From CAWGLW01 sp963823525 (GTDB lineage: Bacteria > Pseudomonadota > Gammaproteobacteria > Steroidobacterales > Steroidobacteraceae): 64,000 bases of DNA. The stretch covers positions 1,178,001 through 1,242,000 of the forward strand of contig CAWGLW010000006.1 of NCBI GenBank assembly GCA_963823525.1. Direction: 5' to 3'. The notes under the pieces are model-generated. The model saw only the letters and a program-made list of their open reading frames with translations. It was not told the origin of the DNA and ran no database searches. Each line of letters begins with the position of its first letter. The first letter of the stretch is position 1. Of the stretch, positions 33,868 through 43,309 are shown in pieces. Made by a program: the position numbers and the translations under genes.

Positions 33868-35078
33868 AGACGGCCGTAATCATTGCGCTCGTGCTGATTG
33901 GCGGCGGCGTGCTGGCACAGTTGCTGCTGCAGGACCCGGGCTACGTTGCGATCCGCGCCGGTGGCACGCTGTTCGAGACGACGGTGCCGGTGTTCATCGT
34001 GCTCCTGCTCGCGCTTTACCTTGTCATGCGCGGAATTCTGCAACTGCTGACCATGCGTCGCCGGATGACGAGTTGGCGCGCGCGACGCCGAACACTGAAA
34101 GCCCGCCGTGATACGCAGCGCGGATTGCTTGAGCTGGCGGCGGGCAACTGGAAGGAGGCCGAGGGGCTGCTGTCCAAGGCAGCGCCGGACGCGGACTCGG
34201 CGGCAGCAAACTACCTGGTCGCGGCGCGCGCGGCTGACTTGCTCGGCGCAACCGACCGACGCGATGAATGGGTCGCCCGAGCCCAGGAACAGGCGCCGGA
34301 GCAGCGTGCAGCGGCGTTGGTAACGCTCGCTGAAATGCAGATGCGGCGGGGACAGGACGAGGCGGCCCGGCAGACCCTGGAGCAACTCGATGCCTCCGGG
34401 GACATGAATACGCGCGGACTTGGACTGTTGGCACGTATCTACCAGAAAGTCGGAGACAATGATCGGTTGCGTGCACTCGGGCCAAGGCTGAAAGCGGACA
34501 AGGCGCTGTCGGATGAACAGGTGAGCCAATTCCTGGCGCATGCGCAGCTCGCCGAGGTACGCGAGGCAGGCGAGCGTGCCAACCGGGAGGCGCTCGACAA
34601 GGCCTGGTCCGAGGTTCCCCGCGCGACCCGCAAGCAGCCGCAATCGGCCGTGACGCATGCACGGGCGCTGATGAACTGTGACGATCATGCGGCAGCGGAA
34701 AAGATTCTTCGCGAGGTCATCGAGGGCAGCGGTGACGACTCGGCCCTGCGCCTGTACGGAGACCTGGTTCTGGCAAAGCCCCTGGCCGCACTCGATCGGG
34801 CTGAGACCTGGCTCGAAAGGCATCCGGAGAACCCCGAGTTGCTCGCGACCTGCGCCCGGTTGTGCCTGCCGGCCGAATTGTTCGGAAAAGCGCTGACCTA
34901 TCTCGAGGCGAGCATTGCCCGGCGCCCCAGCGCAGAGAACAGCCTGTTGCTGGCCGAGCTGCTCGATCGCATCGGCGAGCGTGATCGTGCCATCACGATT
35001 CTCCGCGACGGGTTGACCCTTGCGGCGGGGCGCCGGCCGATCCTGCCGCGGGTTCGCCTGCAACGTCGGCAGGCCTGA
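33864..35078 (+). CDS. hemY: HemY-family TPR membrane protein
   Basis: A 404-residue protein with two N-terminal membrane helices (about 4-22 and 39-60) and a cytoplasmic domain of tetratricopeptide-like repeats. The start MKTAVIIALVLIGGGVLAQ and the DPGYVAI motif are typical of gammaproteobacterial HemY, whose role in haem synthesis is unclear; it is unrelated to the protoporphyrinogen oxidase also called HemY. It converges on the reductase gene with 24 bases between. Confidence 0.88.
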   Translation: MKTAVIIALVLIGGGVLAQLLLQDPGYVAIRAGGTLFETTVPVFIVLLLALYLVMRGILQLLTMRRRMTSWRARRRTLKARRDTQRGLLELAAGNWKEAEGLLSKAAPDADSAAANYLVAARAADLLGATDRRDEWVARAQEQAPEQRAAALVTLAEMQMRRGQDEAARQTLEQLDASGDMNTRGLGLLARIYQKVGDNDRLRALGPRLKADKALSDEQVSQFLAHAQLAEVREAGERANREALDKAWSEVPRATRKQPQSAVTHARALMNCDDHAAAEKILREVIEGSGDDSALRLYGDLVLAKPLAALDRAETWLERHPENPELLATCARLCLPAELFGKALTYLEASIARRPSAENSLLLAELLDRIGERDRAITILRDGLTLAAGRRPILPRVRLQRRQA

Positions 35079-35102
35079 ATTGCTCGCCGGGCCTTGCCGG
35101 AA

Positions 35103-36149
35103 TCAGGTCTTGGGCCCGCCGTGCATCAACGCCAGCGTATCGGGAGCATAGTCGAACGAGTCGAAGTACAGCTGGGCACGAGGCAAGCCGGCGATGAGGA
35201 ACTGGCTTCGGATGGCCTCGATCATCGCCGGTGGGCCGCTCGCATAGACGTCGAAATCCGCAAGTGCCGGATTCTCAGCGAGCGCGACCGCGTGGACCAG
35301 GCCGGTACGCCCGGACCAATGCCGGCCGCCGGCACCTGAGTCGGAAAGAACCGGGCGATATGAAAATCCGGGCCACTCGGTTTGCAGCTCATTGAGCCAC
35401 TCGTGCTCATAGAGATCGTTGATCCCGCGTGCGCCCCAGTAAAGCGTGACAGGCCTCCGGTCACCTGCGCTGAACAGCTGCCGCAGCATTGCCCGCAAGG
35501 GCGCGTAGCCCGTGCCGCCGCCGATCATGATCGGCGGCCGCGGTGACTCGGCCCGGAACCAGAATTGCCCGAGCGGACCCTCTATCCTGAGCAAGGTGCC
35601 GACGTTCATGCGATCAAACAACTGCCCCGTGAATCCGCTGCTCGACGCCCGCCTCACGTGCAACTCCAGATTTCGACTGTCATTGGGGGCGCTTGCAATC
35701 GAGAAGCTCCGCCTGCGGCCCTCTGCAAGAATCACGTCCACATACTGACCGGGCCGGAAGGGAAGATCCTCGACCGCGGGCAGGCGCAGAATTACCGACA
35801 GCACGTCCTCCGCAATCCGGGTCATCCTTTCTATGCGGCAGGGCAGACTCTTCAGCTCAATCTCAGAGGCTGGCTGCACTTCGCGAATTTCTATGCGCAG
35901 ATCGCCGACGGCCCTGGCCTGGCAAAGCAGGGCCATGCCCTGCTCCTCCTCCTCGGCCGTCACGCCGGGCGGCCGGCTGTCCGGGTAGACGCAAGACCCT
36001 TCCAGAACCCGCGCCAGGCAAGACGCACAGTGGCCGCCCTTGCAGCTGTGAGGCAGATTGAGGCCGGCACGAAGAGCTGCCGCAAGCACCGATTCGCCGG
36101 CTTCGACCGGGAAAGTCTGCCCGCCGGGCACGAGTTTTACCTGTGGCAT
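35103..36149 (-). CDS. 2Fe-2S ferredoxin-NAD(P)H reductase, FNR family
   Basis: A 348-residue electron-transfer flavoprotein. Residues 1-90 form a plant-type 2Fe-2S ferredoxin domain (C36, C41, C44, C76). Then comes an FAD domain with RSFSIASAPND and an NAD(P) domain with IGGGTGYAPLRAML. It resembles CDP-6-deoxy-delta-3,4-glucoseen reductase (AscD/RfbI) and oxygenase reductases such as BenC. With no oxygenase or sugar cluster nearby, the partner is unknown. It is divergent from the epimerase gene across 52 bases. Confidence 0.85.
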   Translation of the reverse strand: MPQVKLVPGGQTFPVEAGESVLAAALRAGLNLPHSCKGGHCASCLARVLEGSCVYPDSRPPGVTAEEEEQGMALLCQARAVGDLRIEIREVQPASEIELKSLPCRIERMTRIAEDVLSVILRLPAVEDLPFRPGQYVDVILAEGRRRSFSIASAPNDSRNLELHVRRASSSGFTGQLFDRMNVGTLLRIEGPLGQFWFRAESPRPPIMIGGGTGYAPLRAMLRQLFSAGDRRPVTLYWGARGINDLYEHEWLNELQTEWPGFSYRPVLSDSGAGGRHWSGRTGLVHAVALAENPALADFDVYASGPPAMIEAIRSQFLIAGLPRAQLYFDSFDYAPDTLALMHGGPKT

Positions 36150-36201
36150 TCGCCGCTTTTCGCCTCAATTGTCACCTCACCGGATCGCGTATCCTGACCG
36201 A

Positions 36202-37122
36202 ATGGAACGCGGACTGCACGACTCTACCCAGCTTGCCTCGACACGCGCACTGGTCGTCGGTTTCGGCTACGTGGGAAAGCGCCTTGCTCAGCGGGTCGGC
36301 ACGCGCTGGTCTGTGCGCGGTATCGTGCGCAGCGAGGCCAGTGCTGCACGCACGCCGGAATTTCCGATTGCGCCTCTCGATCTTGACCACTCCGGGCTGC
36401 CGCCGGGCTGGATTGATGCAGTCAACGGAGCCGCGCTCATCTACCTGGCACCACCACCTCCGGTCGGCGTATCAGATTCGCGTCTGCAGCGGTTTCTTGA
36501 TTCAACCGGCCCGGCTGCACCGGGAATGGTTCTCTACATGAGCACAACCGGCGTATACGGTGACTGCGGCGGCGAAACCGTGAACGAGCAATCTTCCGTC
36601 CGGCCCGGCAGCGATGCGGCCCGGCGCCGAGTCGCTGCCGAGCAGATCGCCACTCGCTTCTGCGATCAGCGGAGCTGCCGCTGCGTGGTGTTTCGCGTAC
36701 CGGGAATTTATGGTCCGCAGCGATTGCCGACCGAACGGCTGCTCCGCGGCGAACCGGCGATCCGCCCGGCGGAAGCGCCGCCCGGCAACCGCATCCATGT
36801 CGATGACCTGGTCTCGGCCTGCATCGCGGCGGTGGAACAACCGGTGCACGGCATCTTTAATATCGGCGACGGAAACCACGCCAGTTCGACGGCCTTCATG
36901 CAGACCACCGCCAGGCTTGCGGGGTTGCCTGAGCCGCGACTGATTTCGATGGCCGAAGCGGGCGGGCAGCTCAGCCCGGGCATGATGTCGTTCCTGCGCG
37001 AATCGCGACGCGTGGAGACTCGGCGGATGCGCGAAGAGCTTGATTTTCAACTGCGGTACGAGGACTTCGGGGAAGGGATCGCTGCCAGCCTGTCACAAGC
37101 ACCGCCCGGGAGTGACGGTTAG
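36202..37122 (+). CDS. NAD(P)-dependent epimerase/dehydratase-like SDR (YeeZ-like)
   Basis: A 306-residue extended-type SDR. The nucleotide-binding motif is ALVVGFGYVGKRLAQR, then LYMSTTGVYGDCGG with the active-site Ser and Tyr region, and NRIHVDDLVSACIAA. It is close to the YeeZ group of unknown substrate. The ATG at 36202 places the Rossmann motif about 20 residues in; longer frames upstream cross the divergent promoter. Its TAG overlaps the following GTG by 1 base. Confidence 0.8.
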   Translation: MERGLHDSTQLASTRALVVGFGYVGKRLAQRVGTRWSVRGIVRSEASAARTPEFPIAPLDLDHSGLPPGWIDAVNGAALIYLAPPPPVGVSDSRLQRFLDSTGPAAPGMVLYMSTTGVYGDCGGETVNEQSSVRPGSDAARRRVAAEQIATRFCDQRSCRCVVFRVPGIYGPQRLPTERLLRGEPAIRPAEAPPGNRIHVDDLVSACIAAVEQPVHGIFNIGDGNHASSTAFMQTTARLAGLPEPRLISMAEAGGQLSPGMMSFLRESRRVETRRMREELDFQLRYEDFGEGIAASLSQAPPGSDG

Positions 37123-37556
37123 TGATCTTTCAGAACCCGAACGGCGTACAGATCGAGTCGTTATTGCGGTCGGCCCAGCGGATTGCCGTTTGCGGCCTTT
37201 CGGCGAACCCGGCACGGCCGAGTTATCGCGTTTCGCGAGCGATGCAGCGCTTCGGCTACCAGATCATCCCGGTGAACCCGCGGCTTTCCGACTGGCAGGG
37301 CCTTCCCGCGGTTGCCACGCTGGACGAAGCCGCGGCGTCCCTGCCGCCCGCCGCGGCCATTGATATCGTCAACGTGTTCAGACATTCATCGCATGTCCAT
37401 TCGGTGGTGGAGGACTGCATTCGACTGGGGCTGCCGGCTCTTTGGCTGCAGATGAACGTCGTTGATGAGGCGGCCGCACTGCGCGCACGTGCCGCCGGGA
37501 TGACTGTGATCATGGATCGCTGCATCTCCGTGGACCGAACGAGGATGGAGACCTGA
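37122..37556 (+). CDS. CoA-binding domain protein
   Basis: A 144-residue small Rossmann protein of the YccU-type CoA-binding family. Motifs: IAVCGLSANPARPSYRVSRAMQRFGYQIIPVNP at the start and IVNVFRHSSHV, LWLQMNVVD, MDRCISVDR at the end. The family binds CoA; its function is unknown. The start is GTG, coupled to the epimerase stop. It precedes dapF by 24 bases. Confidence 0.83.
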   Translation: MIFQNPNGVQIESLLRSAQRIAVCGLSANPARPSYRVSRAMQRFGYQIIPVNPRLSDWQGLPAVATLDEAAASLPPAAAIDIVNVFRHSSHVHSVVEDCIRLGLPALWLQMNVVDEAAALRARAAGMTVIMDRCISVDRTRMET

Positions 37557-37580
37557 ATTGCAGTCAGCTATTCTTACGCG

Positions 37581-38438
37581 ATGCGACTCGCGTTTACAAA
37601 GATGCACGGTCTCGGAAACGACTTTATCGTTATCGACGCCGAGGCGTCGGCCGCGAGGCCGACGCCGGACCTGCTGCGACGGCTGGCGGACCGAAGAACG
37701 GGCATCGGCTTCGATCAGGCGCTGGCGATTTATCCCGCGCGTGATTCGGACACGGACGTTTTCTACCGGATCTTCAATGCCGACGGTTCCGAGGTCGAGC
37801 AGTGCGGTAACGGGGCGCGCTGCATTGCTCGCCTGGTCGCATCGCGGTCACGCCAGGTGGACCGTGTCCTGCGCATGGGCAGCCGCGGCGGCATTGTCGA
37901 AGCGAGACTGCGGCCCGATGGTCTGGTCTGCGTCGGCATGGGCGTGCCGGATTTCGAGCCCGCGTCATTGCCCATGGAGGCCGACGGACGGGCGCCGCTG
38001 TATCGGATCGACACGGTCGCCGGCAGCGCCGATTTCGGCGCGGTCTCACTCGGAAACCCACACGCGGTGATTCGCGTGCGATCCGTCGACGATGCGCCGG
38101 TAGACACGATGGGGCGCGCCATAGAGAATCACACACGGTTCCCTCAGCGCGTCAACGTCGGGTTTGCAGAGATCCTCAACCCGGGGCACATACGATTGCG
38201 GGTCTTCGAGCGGGGCGCTGGCGAGACACAGGCGTGCGGAACGGGCGCGTGTGCGGCCGTCGCGGTGGAGCGCCAGCACGGTGCGCTGGCCGAAGAAGTC
38301 ACCGTCGATATGCCCGGCGGCCGGCTGACTGTGCAGTGGCCTGGGCCCGGAGAACAGATATGGCTCACCGGCCCGGCAGAAACGACCTTTGAAGGCCAGG
38401 TGGAAATTCCGGACAGCGAGCCGGAGGGAGCATCATGA
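37581..38438 (+). CDS. dapF: Diaminopimelate epimerase
   Basis: A 285-residue enzyme that interconverts LL- and meso-diaminopimelate for lysine and peptidoglycan synthesis. The two catalytic cysteines are present: C75 in EQCGNGARC and C219 in ACGTGACAAV. N-terminal FTKMHGLGNDF is diagnostic. Its stop overlaps the DUF484 start by 4 bases, as in the conserved dapF-DUF484-xerC operon. Confidence 0.96.
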   Translation: MRLAFTKMHGLGNDFIVIDAEASAARPTPDLLRRLADRRTGIGFDQALAIYPARDSDTDVFYRIFNADGSEVEQCGNGARCIARLVASRSRQVDRVLRMGSRGGIVEARLRPDGLVCVGMGVPDFEPASLPMEADGRAPLYRIDTVAGSADFGAVSLGNPHAVIRVRSVDDAPVDTMGRAIENHTRFPQRVNVGFAEILNPGHIRLRVFERGAGETQACGTGACAAVAVERQHGALAEEVTVDMPGGRLTVQWPGPGEQIWLTGPAETTFEGQVEIPDSEPEGAS

Positions 38439-39148
38439 ACAAGCAGCCGGTCCGAAACATGGAAGCCGACGGCCTGACCGACTCACAGGTTACCGACTAC
38501 CTGCTCGCGGAGCCTGAATTCTTCGAACGCAACACCGGAACGCTGGCCAAGCTGCAGCTGCCACAGCAACGCGACGGCGCAGCGATTTCCCTGATGGAAA
38601 GGCAAGTGCTGGTGCTTCGCGAAAAGAACAGGTCAATGGAGCGCAAGCTCCATGAGTTTGTGGAAAATGGCCGGAGTAACGAGGCGATCATCGACCGAGT
38701 GCATCGCCTCACGAGGCGCCTGCTTCGAGCCTCGGACCCGGCGGGCGTGCTGACCGCGCTCGAGACCTCTTTACGCGAGGATTTTGGCACGAGCCGCTGG
38801 GTGCTGATCGTGACCGAACCGTCGCTGCAGAAACTGGAGGATCTCGGTAACCCCCAGGTCCGCACGGTACTCAGGGACAGCCCGGAGTTGAAGATTTTCG
38901 CGACATTCTTCGAGTCCGGTCGCCCGCGCAGCGGTCAGATCCGCGACACCCAGCGGGAATACCTGTTTGGTGGCAATGACAACCGCGTCGGATCCACCGT
39001 GCTGATTCCGCTTGGGGAAAATGCCTCGCTCGGACTGCTGGCGATCGCCAGCAGTGACACCGAGCGCTACCTTCCTACCATGAGCACCGACTTCCTGGTT
39101 CGGATTGGCGAGGTTTTCGCCGAGGCGATTGCGGCACGAAGCACGTGA
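38435..39148 (+). CDS. DUF484 family protein
   Basis: A 237-residue protein of the DUF484 family: an N-terminal helical part (VTDYLLAEPEFFERN and a coiled coil LREKNRSMERKLHEF) followed by a GAF-like domain (about 95-235). The family nearly always lies between dapF and xerC; its role is unknown. Its stop overlaps the GTG of xerC by 4 bases. Confidence 0.88.
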   Translation: MNKQPVRNMEADGLTDSQVTDYLLAEPEFFERNTGTLAKLQLPQQRDGAAISLMERQVLVLREKNRSMERKLHEFVENGRSNEAIIDRVHRLTRRLLRASDPAGVLTALETSLREDFGTSRWVLIVTEPSLQKLEDLGNPQVRTVLRDSPELKIFATFFESGRPRSGQIRDTQREYLFGGNDNRVGSTVLIPLGENASLGLLAIASSDTERYLPTMSTDFLVRIGEVFAEAIAARST

Positions 39149-40089
39149 GCGGGACTCTGGAAGACGGGGTAACCCGCTTCCTCGGAAGTCTGCAGAATGA
39201 ACGACGGCTCTCCGAACACACGCGGAAGAGCTACGGCCGCGACCTGGCCAGCCTTTTGACGTTCTGCAAGGCGCACGGAATCACTTCGTGGCAGACCACG
39301 GATTCACAACACCTTCGCAGTTTCGCGGCCGAGTGTCACCGCCGCGGGCTCTCGCCGCGCAGCATTCAAAGGCGACTTTCCGCCGTGCGCAGCCTGTTCC
39401 GCTATCTGCTGCGAGAAGGCGTTGTGAGGCAGAATCCGGCCACGGAGGTGTCCGCACCGAAGGCGCGCAAGCGGCTGCCGACCACGCTGGATGCCGACAC
39501 GATGGCGCGCCTGCTGCAATTCCGCGGCGACGATCAGCTCGACCTGCGCGATCAGGCCATCATGGAACTCTTCTACTCCTCGGGCCTGCGGCTTGCCGAA
39601 CTGCTCGGCCTCGACCTCGCCGACCTCGACCTGCGGGACAAGACCGTGCGCGTGATGGGCAAAGGCGGCAAAGCGCGTATCGTGCCGGTGGGTCGTTACG
39701 CGGTCGATGCGCTGCAGCGCTGGCTCGAGGCGCGTGCGCTGATAGCCGGCGTCAACGAGCCCGCCGTCTTCATCGGCGTGCACGGCCGCCGGCTCGGACC
39801 GCGAATCGTCCAGCGGCGTATCGCCCGCTGGGCACGGATGCAGGGTTTGCCCGAGCACGTGCACCCGCACATGTTCCGGCATTCCTTCGCCTCTCACCTG
39901 CTGGAATCAAGTGGCGATCTGCGGGCAGTCCAGGAATTGCTCGGTCATGCGAACATCAGCACGACGCAGGTGTATACGCACCTTGATTTCCAGCATCTCG
40001 CCCGGATATACGACCAGGCGCACCCCCGGGCGCGGCGCCGGCCGTCGCGCGATTACCCGCCCCCTGCCAAGGATATTGAAAAAGGCTGA
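39145..40089 (+). CDS. xerC: Tyrosine recombinase XerC
   Basis: A 314-residue site-specific recombinase that resolves chromosome dimers at dif together with XerD. Catalytic residues are visible: R149 (SSGLRLAELLGL), K173 (GKGGK), H242 and R245 (HMFRHSFA), H268 (LGHANI) and nucleophile Y277 (TTQVYTHL). The C-terminus has about 30 extra, Arg/Pro-rich residues beyond E. coli XerC. The genomic place after DUF484 identifies it as XerC rather than XerD. GTG start. Confidence 0.95.
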   Translation: MSGTLEDGVTRFLGSLQNERRLSEHTRKSYGRDLASLLTFCKAHGITSWQTTDSQHLRSFAAECHRRGLSPRSIQRRLSAVRSLFRYLLREGVVRQNPATEVSAPKARKRLPTTLDADTMARLLQFRGDDQLDLRDQAIMELFYSSGLRLAELLGLDLADLDLRDKTVRVMGKGGKARIVPVGRYAVDALQRWLEARALIAGVNEPAVFIGVHGRRLGPRIVQRRIARWARMQGLPEHVHPHMFRHSFASHLLESSGDLRAVQELLGHANISTTQVYTHLDFQHLARIYDQAHPRARRRPSRDYPPPAKDIEKG

Positions 40090-40094
40090 ATGGC

Positions 40095-40649
40095 ATGAGT
40101 GACGACTCCAGAGGTTTTGACCCCCATGGCACGACCATTTTGTGCGTACGCAGGAACGGACTCGTGGCGATGGGCGGCGATGGGCAGGTCACCCTCGGAA
40201 ACACGGTAATAAAGGGTAACGCGCGTAAGGCCCGACGCCTTCACGAGGGTACCGTCGTCGCGGGATTCGCCGGTGGAACTGCCGATGCTTTCACGCTCTT
40301 TGAACGCTTTGAGTCGAAACTCCAGCAGTTTGACAACCTGACCCGCGCCGCCATTGAACTGGCAAAGGACTGGCGAACGGACCGCAGCCTGCGCCGGCTC
40401 GAAGCGCTGCTGTGTGTCGCTGATCTCAGTCATTCGCTGATCATTTCCGGAAACGGTGATGTCATTGAACCGGAACATGACCTGATGGCCGTGGGCTCTG
40501 GCGGCCCGTTCGCTCAGGCTGCGGCCCGCGCACTGATGCAGAACACCGACCTCGATGCCCGTTCGGTGGTTGAAAAATCGCTGAGGATCGCAGGGGAGAT
40601 CTGTATCTATACCAACGACAACCTGACCATCGAAACGCTGGGGGCCTGA
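40095..40649 (+). CDS. hslV: ATP-dependent protease subunit HslV
   Basis: A 184-residue threonine protease, the core of the HslVU heat-shock protease. The catalytic Thr is T13 in HGTTILCVRRNG, so a 12-residue propeptide must be removed to expose it, unlike E. coli where only Met is removed; similar short leaders ending in HG occur in other beta- and gammaproteobacteria. GDGQVTLGNTVIKGNARKARR and VGSGGPFAQAAARAL are family blocks. It is 6 bases after xerC and 3 before hslU. Confidence 0.95.
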   Translation: MSDDSRGFDPHGTTILCVRRNGLVAMGGDGQVTLGNTVIKGNARKARRLHEGTVVAGFAGGTADAFTLFERFESKLQQFDNLTRAAIELAKDWRTDRSLRRLEALLCVADLSHSLIISGNGDVIEPEHDLMAVGSGGPFAQAAARALMQNTDLDARSVVEKSLRIAGEICIYTNDNLTIETLGA

Positions 40650-40652
40650 GCC

Positions 40653-41996
40653 ATGTCATCAATGACCCCTCGCGAAATCGCCCAGGAGCTCGACAAGCAC
40701 ATCATCGGCCAGGCACACGCCAAACGCGCGGTCGCGATCGCACTGCGCAATCGCTGGCGCCGCATGCAGCTGGACGAAGACCTGCGCGCCGAAATAACCC
40801 CGAAGAACATCCTGATGATCGGCCCCACCGGCGTCGGCAAGACGGAGATCGCGCGTCGCCTCGCGCGACTTGCCAACGCGCCGTTCATCAAGGTCGAGGC
40901 CACCAAGTTCACAGAGGTTGGCTACGTCGGACGCGAGGTCGACTCGATCGTAAAGGACCTCGTTGACATCGCGGTCAAGATGACCCGTGAGCAGGAAATC
41001 GAGAAGGTTCGGCATCGTGCGATGGACGCGGCGGAGGACCGCGTCCTCGACGCGCTGCTGCCGCGTCCGCGCCCGACCGGAGCCCTCACCGAGGAAGCGC
41101 GCCCGCTGCAGGAGCCGGGCGGCGATACGCGGCAGCGGTTTCGCAAGATGCTGCGAGAGGGTCAGCTCGATGACCGGGAAATCGAGATCGAACTTCGTAC
41201 GGTGCCACTGGGCGTGGAAATCATGGCGCCGCCCGGCATGGAGGAACTGTCACAACAGTTACAGGGCATGTTTTCGAACCTGGGCGGCGACCGGACCCGC
41301 TCGAGAAAACTGCGTGTCGCCGAAGCGTTCAAACTGCTCACCGAGGAGGAGGCGGGTAAGCTGATCAACGAGGAGGAACTCAAGGTCCAGGCACTGCGTA
41401 ATGCCGAGCAGAACGGGATCGTTTTTCTGGACGAAATCGACAAGATCGCCCGACGGCAGGAAATGGCGGGGGCCGACGTTTCGCGCGAAGGCGTTCAGCG
41501 TGACCTGCTGCCGCTGGTCGAGGGATGCAGCGTCAATACGAAGTACGGCATGGTGAAGACCGATCACATGCTGTTCATCGCCTCCGGCGCTTTTCATACA
41601 TCCAAGCCATCGGATCTGATCCCCGAATTGCAGGGTCGCCTGCCGATTCGGGTCGAACTCGATGCGCTGAAAATCGAGGAATTCGAGCGCATCCTGACTG
41701 AGCCGGATGCCTCCCTCTGCACGCAGTACACAGCCCTGCTGGGGACTGAAGACGTGAAGATCCATTTTGACCCGGGCGGTGTGCGACGCATCGCGGAGGT
41801 GGCCTTTGACGTCAACCAGCGCACCGAGAACATCGGCGCACGGCGATTGCACACCGTGATGGAGCGGTTGCTCGAGTCCATTTCCTACGAGGCCTCGGAC
41901 CGCCCGGGCACGACACTGACTATCGATGCCGGGTACGTAGACAGCAGCCTCGGCGCATTGCTGCAGGACGAAGACCTGGCCCGTTACATTCTGTGA
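40653..41996 (+). CDS. hslU: ATP-dependent protease ATPase subunit HslU
   Basis: A 447-residue AAA+ unfoldase that feeds substrates into HslV. Walker A GPTGVGKT at 57-64, the pore motif GYVGREVDSI after it, the intermediate domain (about 110-240), Walker B IVFLDEIDK, and the C-terminal tail EDLARYIL, which inserts into HslV to activate it. Length matches E. coli HslU (443). Confidence 0.97.
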   Translation: MSSMTPREIAQELDKHIIGQAHAKRAVAIALRNRWRRMQLDEDLRAEITPKNILMIGPTGVGKTEIARRLARLANAPFIKVEATKFTEVGYVGREVDSIVKDLVDIAVKMTREQEIEKVRHRAMDAAEDRVLDALLPRPRPTGALTEEARPLQEPGGDTRQRFRKMLREGQLDDREIEIELRTVPLGVEIMAPPGMEELSQQLQGMFSNLGGDRTRSRKLRVAEAFKLLTEEEAGKLINEEELKVQALRNAEQNGIVFLDEIDKIARRQEMAGADVSREGVQRDLLPLVEGCSVNTKYGMVKTDHMLFIASGAFHTSKPSDLIPELQGRLPIRVELDALKIEEFERILTEPDASLCTQYTALLGTEDVKIHFDPGGVRRIAEVAFDVNQRTENIGARRLHTVMERLLESISYEASDRPGTTLTIDAGYVDSSLGALLQDEDLARYIL

Positions 41997-42009
41997 GGCA
42001 AATCAGACC

Positions 42010-42405
42010 ATGAGCGATCGGCATCCGACGGAAATCCGCATGAAGAACCGGTCCCGACTGCTGGAGGTCGTCTTTGACGACGGACAGCAGTTCGCGATGC
42101 CGTTCGAATACCTGCGCGTCTACTCTCCATCGGCCGAGGTCCGGGGCCATGGCCCGGGGCAGGAGACGCTGCAGCTTGGCAAGCACAACGTGGGCATCAA
42201 GGCCGTCGAGCCTGTTGGCAACTACGCGGTGAAGCTGGTCTTCGACGACGGGCACGACACGGGCCTGTACACCTGGGACTACCTCTATGAGCTTGGCGAG
42301 ACCCAGGCCGGGAAGTGGCAGGAGTACCTGGCGCGCCTCGAGAAGCTGGGCATTTCCTATCCGACACCGGTAGGCCGCAACCCCACAGGACCTGGCCCCG
42401 CCTGA
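42010..42405 (+). CDS. DUF971 (gamma-butyrobetaine hydroxylase-like N-terminal) protein
   Basis: A 131-residue single-domain DUF971 protein with LRVYSPSAEVRGHGPGQETLQ and ALKLVFDDGHDTGLYTWDYL-like blocks (here VKLVFDDGHDTGLYTWDYL). Similar small domains in oxygenases and iron-sulfur proteins bind zinc or mediate protein contacts; the function of the stand-alone protein is unknown. The position after hslVU is common in gammaproteobacteria. Confidence 0.85.
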   Translation: MSDRHPTEIRMKNRSRLLEVVFDDGQQFAMPFEYLRVYSPSAEVRGHGPGQETLQLGKHNVGIKAVEPVGNYAVKLVFDDGHDTGLYTWDYLYELGETQAGKWQEYLARLEKLGISYPTPVGRNPTGPGPA

Positions 42406-42528
42406 CCGGGGCGAGGCTCGAAACACTCTGGCAGTGCCGGGTCCTGCCCCTTGGCGGTGGCCGCCGGTCCCCGTTTGCAGACTCGGCCTTTCAATGCAGG
42501 GCCCCGGACCGCGTAGAATGTCCGTTCG

Positions 42529-43308
42529 ATGAACAAATCACGCGCACACGAGCCCGATGAGCCACCGACGAAGTCCGTGGACTTCGGTTACCAGCAAGTG
42601 CCCGCCGATGAGAAGGCCCGGCGCGTACGCGCCGTCTTTGACTCGGTCGCCGACAAGTACGACCTGATGAACGACCTGATGTCGGTAGGGGTCCACCGGC
42701 ACTGGAAGCGTTTCACGCTGGCTAATACGGGGTTGCGCCCGGGCGCAAGCGCGCTGGATGTTGCCGGTGGAACCGGTGACCTCGCCGCCGGCATGGCCGG
42801 ACAAGTCGGTGAGAAAGGGCTCGTCGTGCTCTCCGATATCAATGCGGCCATGCTGAGCGTAGGACGCGACCGCCTGCTCGACCGTGGTCTGATTCGCAAC
42901 GTGCGCTTCTCACAAGCCAATGCGGAGTGCCTGCCGTTTGCTGATGAGAGCTTCGATTGCGTGACAATCGGCTTCGGGCTGCGCAACGTGACCGACAAGC
43001 CGGGCGCGTTGGCATCAATGCATCGGGTACTCAGGCCGGGCGGGCGTCTGCTCGTCCTGGAGTTCTCCCGACCGGTCGCGCCGGGACTGGGACCCCTGTA
43101 TGACTTCTACTCGTTCAGCGTGCTCCCGTGGCTGGGTCACCGCGTCGCCGGGGACGAAGAAAGCTATCGTTACCTGGCGGAATCCATTCGGCGTTTCCCG
43201 GACCAGGAAACGCTTGCGGAGATGATGCGTACAGCCGGGTTTGAAGACTGCCGATACAACAACCTGAGCGGCGGTATTGTCGCGCTGCACAGGGGCTACC
43301 GGTACTGA
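42529..43308 (+). CDS. ubiE: Ubiquinone/menaquinone methyltransferase UbiE
   Basis: A 259-residue SAM-dependent C-methyltransferase of ubiquinone synthesis. The SAM motif is ALDVAGGTGDLA, preceded by KYDLMNDLMSVGVHRHWKR, and GFGLRNVTDKPGAL and FSRPVAP follow. A 123-base gap before it ends with a possible -10 (TAGAAT, about 42514), so the ubiEJB operon probably starts here. Confidence 0.96.
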   Translation: MNKSRAHEPDEPPTKSVDFGYQQVPADEKARRVRAVFDSVADKYDLMNDLMSVGVHRHWKRFTLANTGLRPGASALDVAGGTGDLAAGMAGQVGEKGLVVLSDINAAMLSVGRDRLLDRGLIRNVRFSQANAECLPFADESFDCVTIGFGLRNVTDKPGALASMHRVLRPGGRLLVLEFSRPVAPGLGPLYDFYSFSVLPWLGHRVAGDEESYRYLAESIRRFPDQETLAEMMRTAGFEDCRYNNLSGGIVALHRGYRY

Positions 43309-43309
43309 G

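Noticed and set aside
40075..40130. Heat-shock sigma-32 promoter before hslVU (TTGAAA and CCCCAT)
   Set aside because: The two elements are about 45 bases apart, far from the 13-15 base spacing, and the second lies inside hslV.
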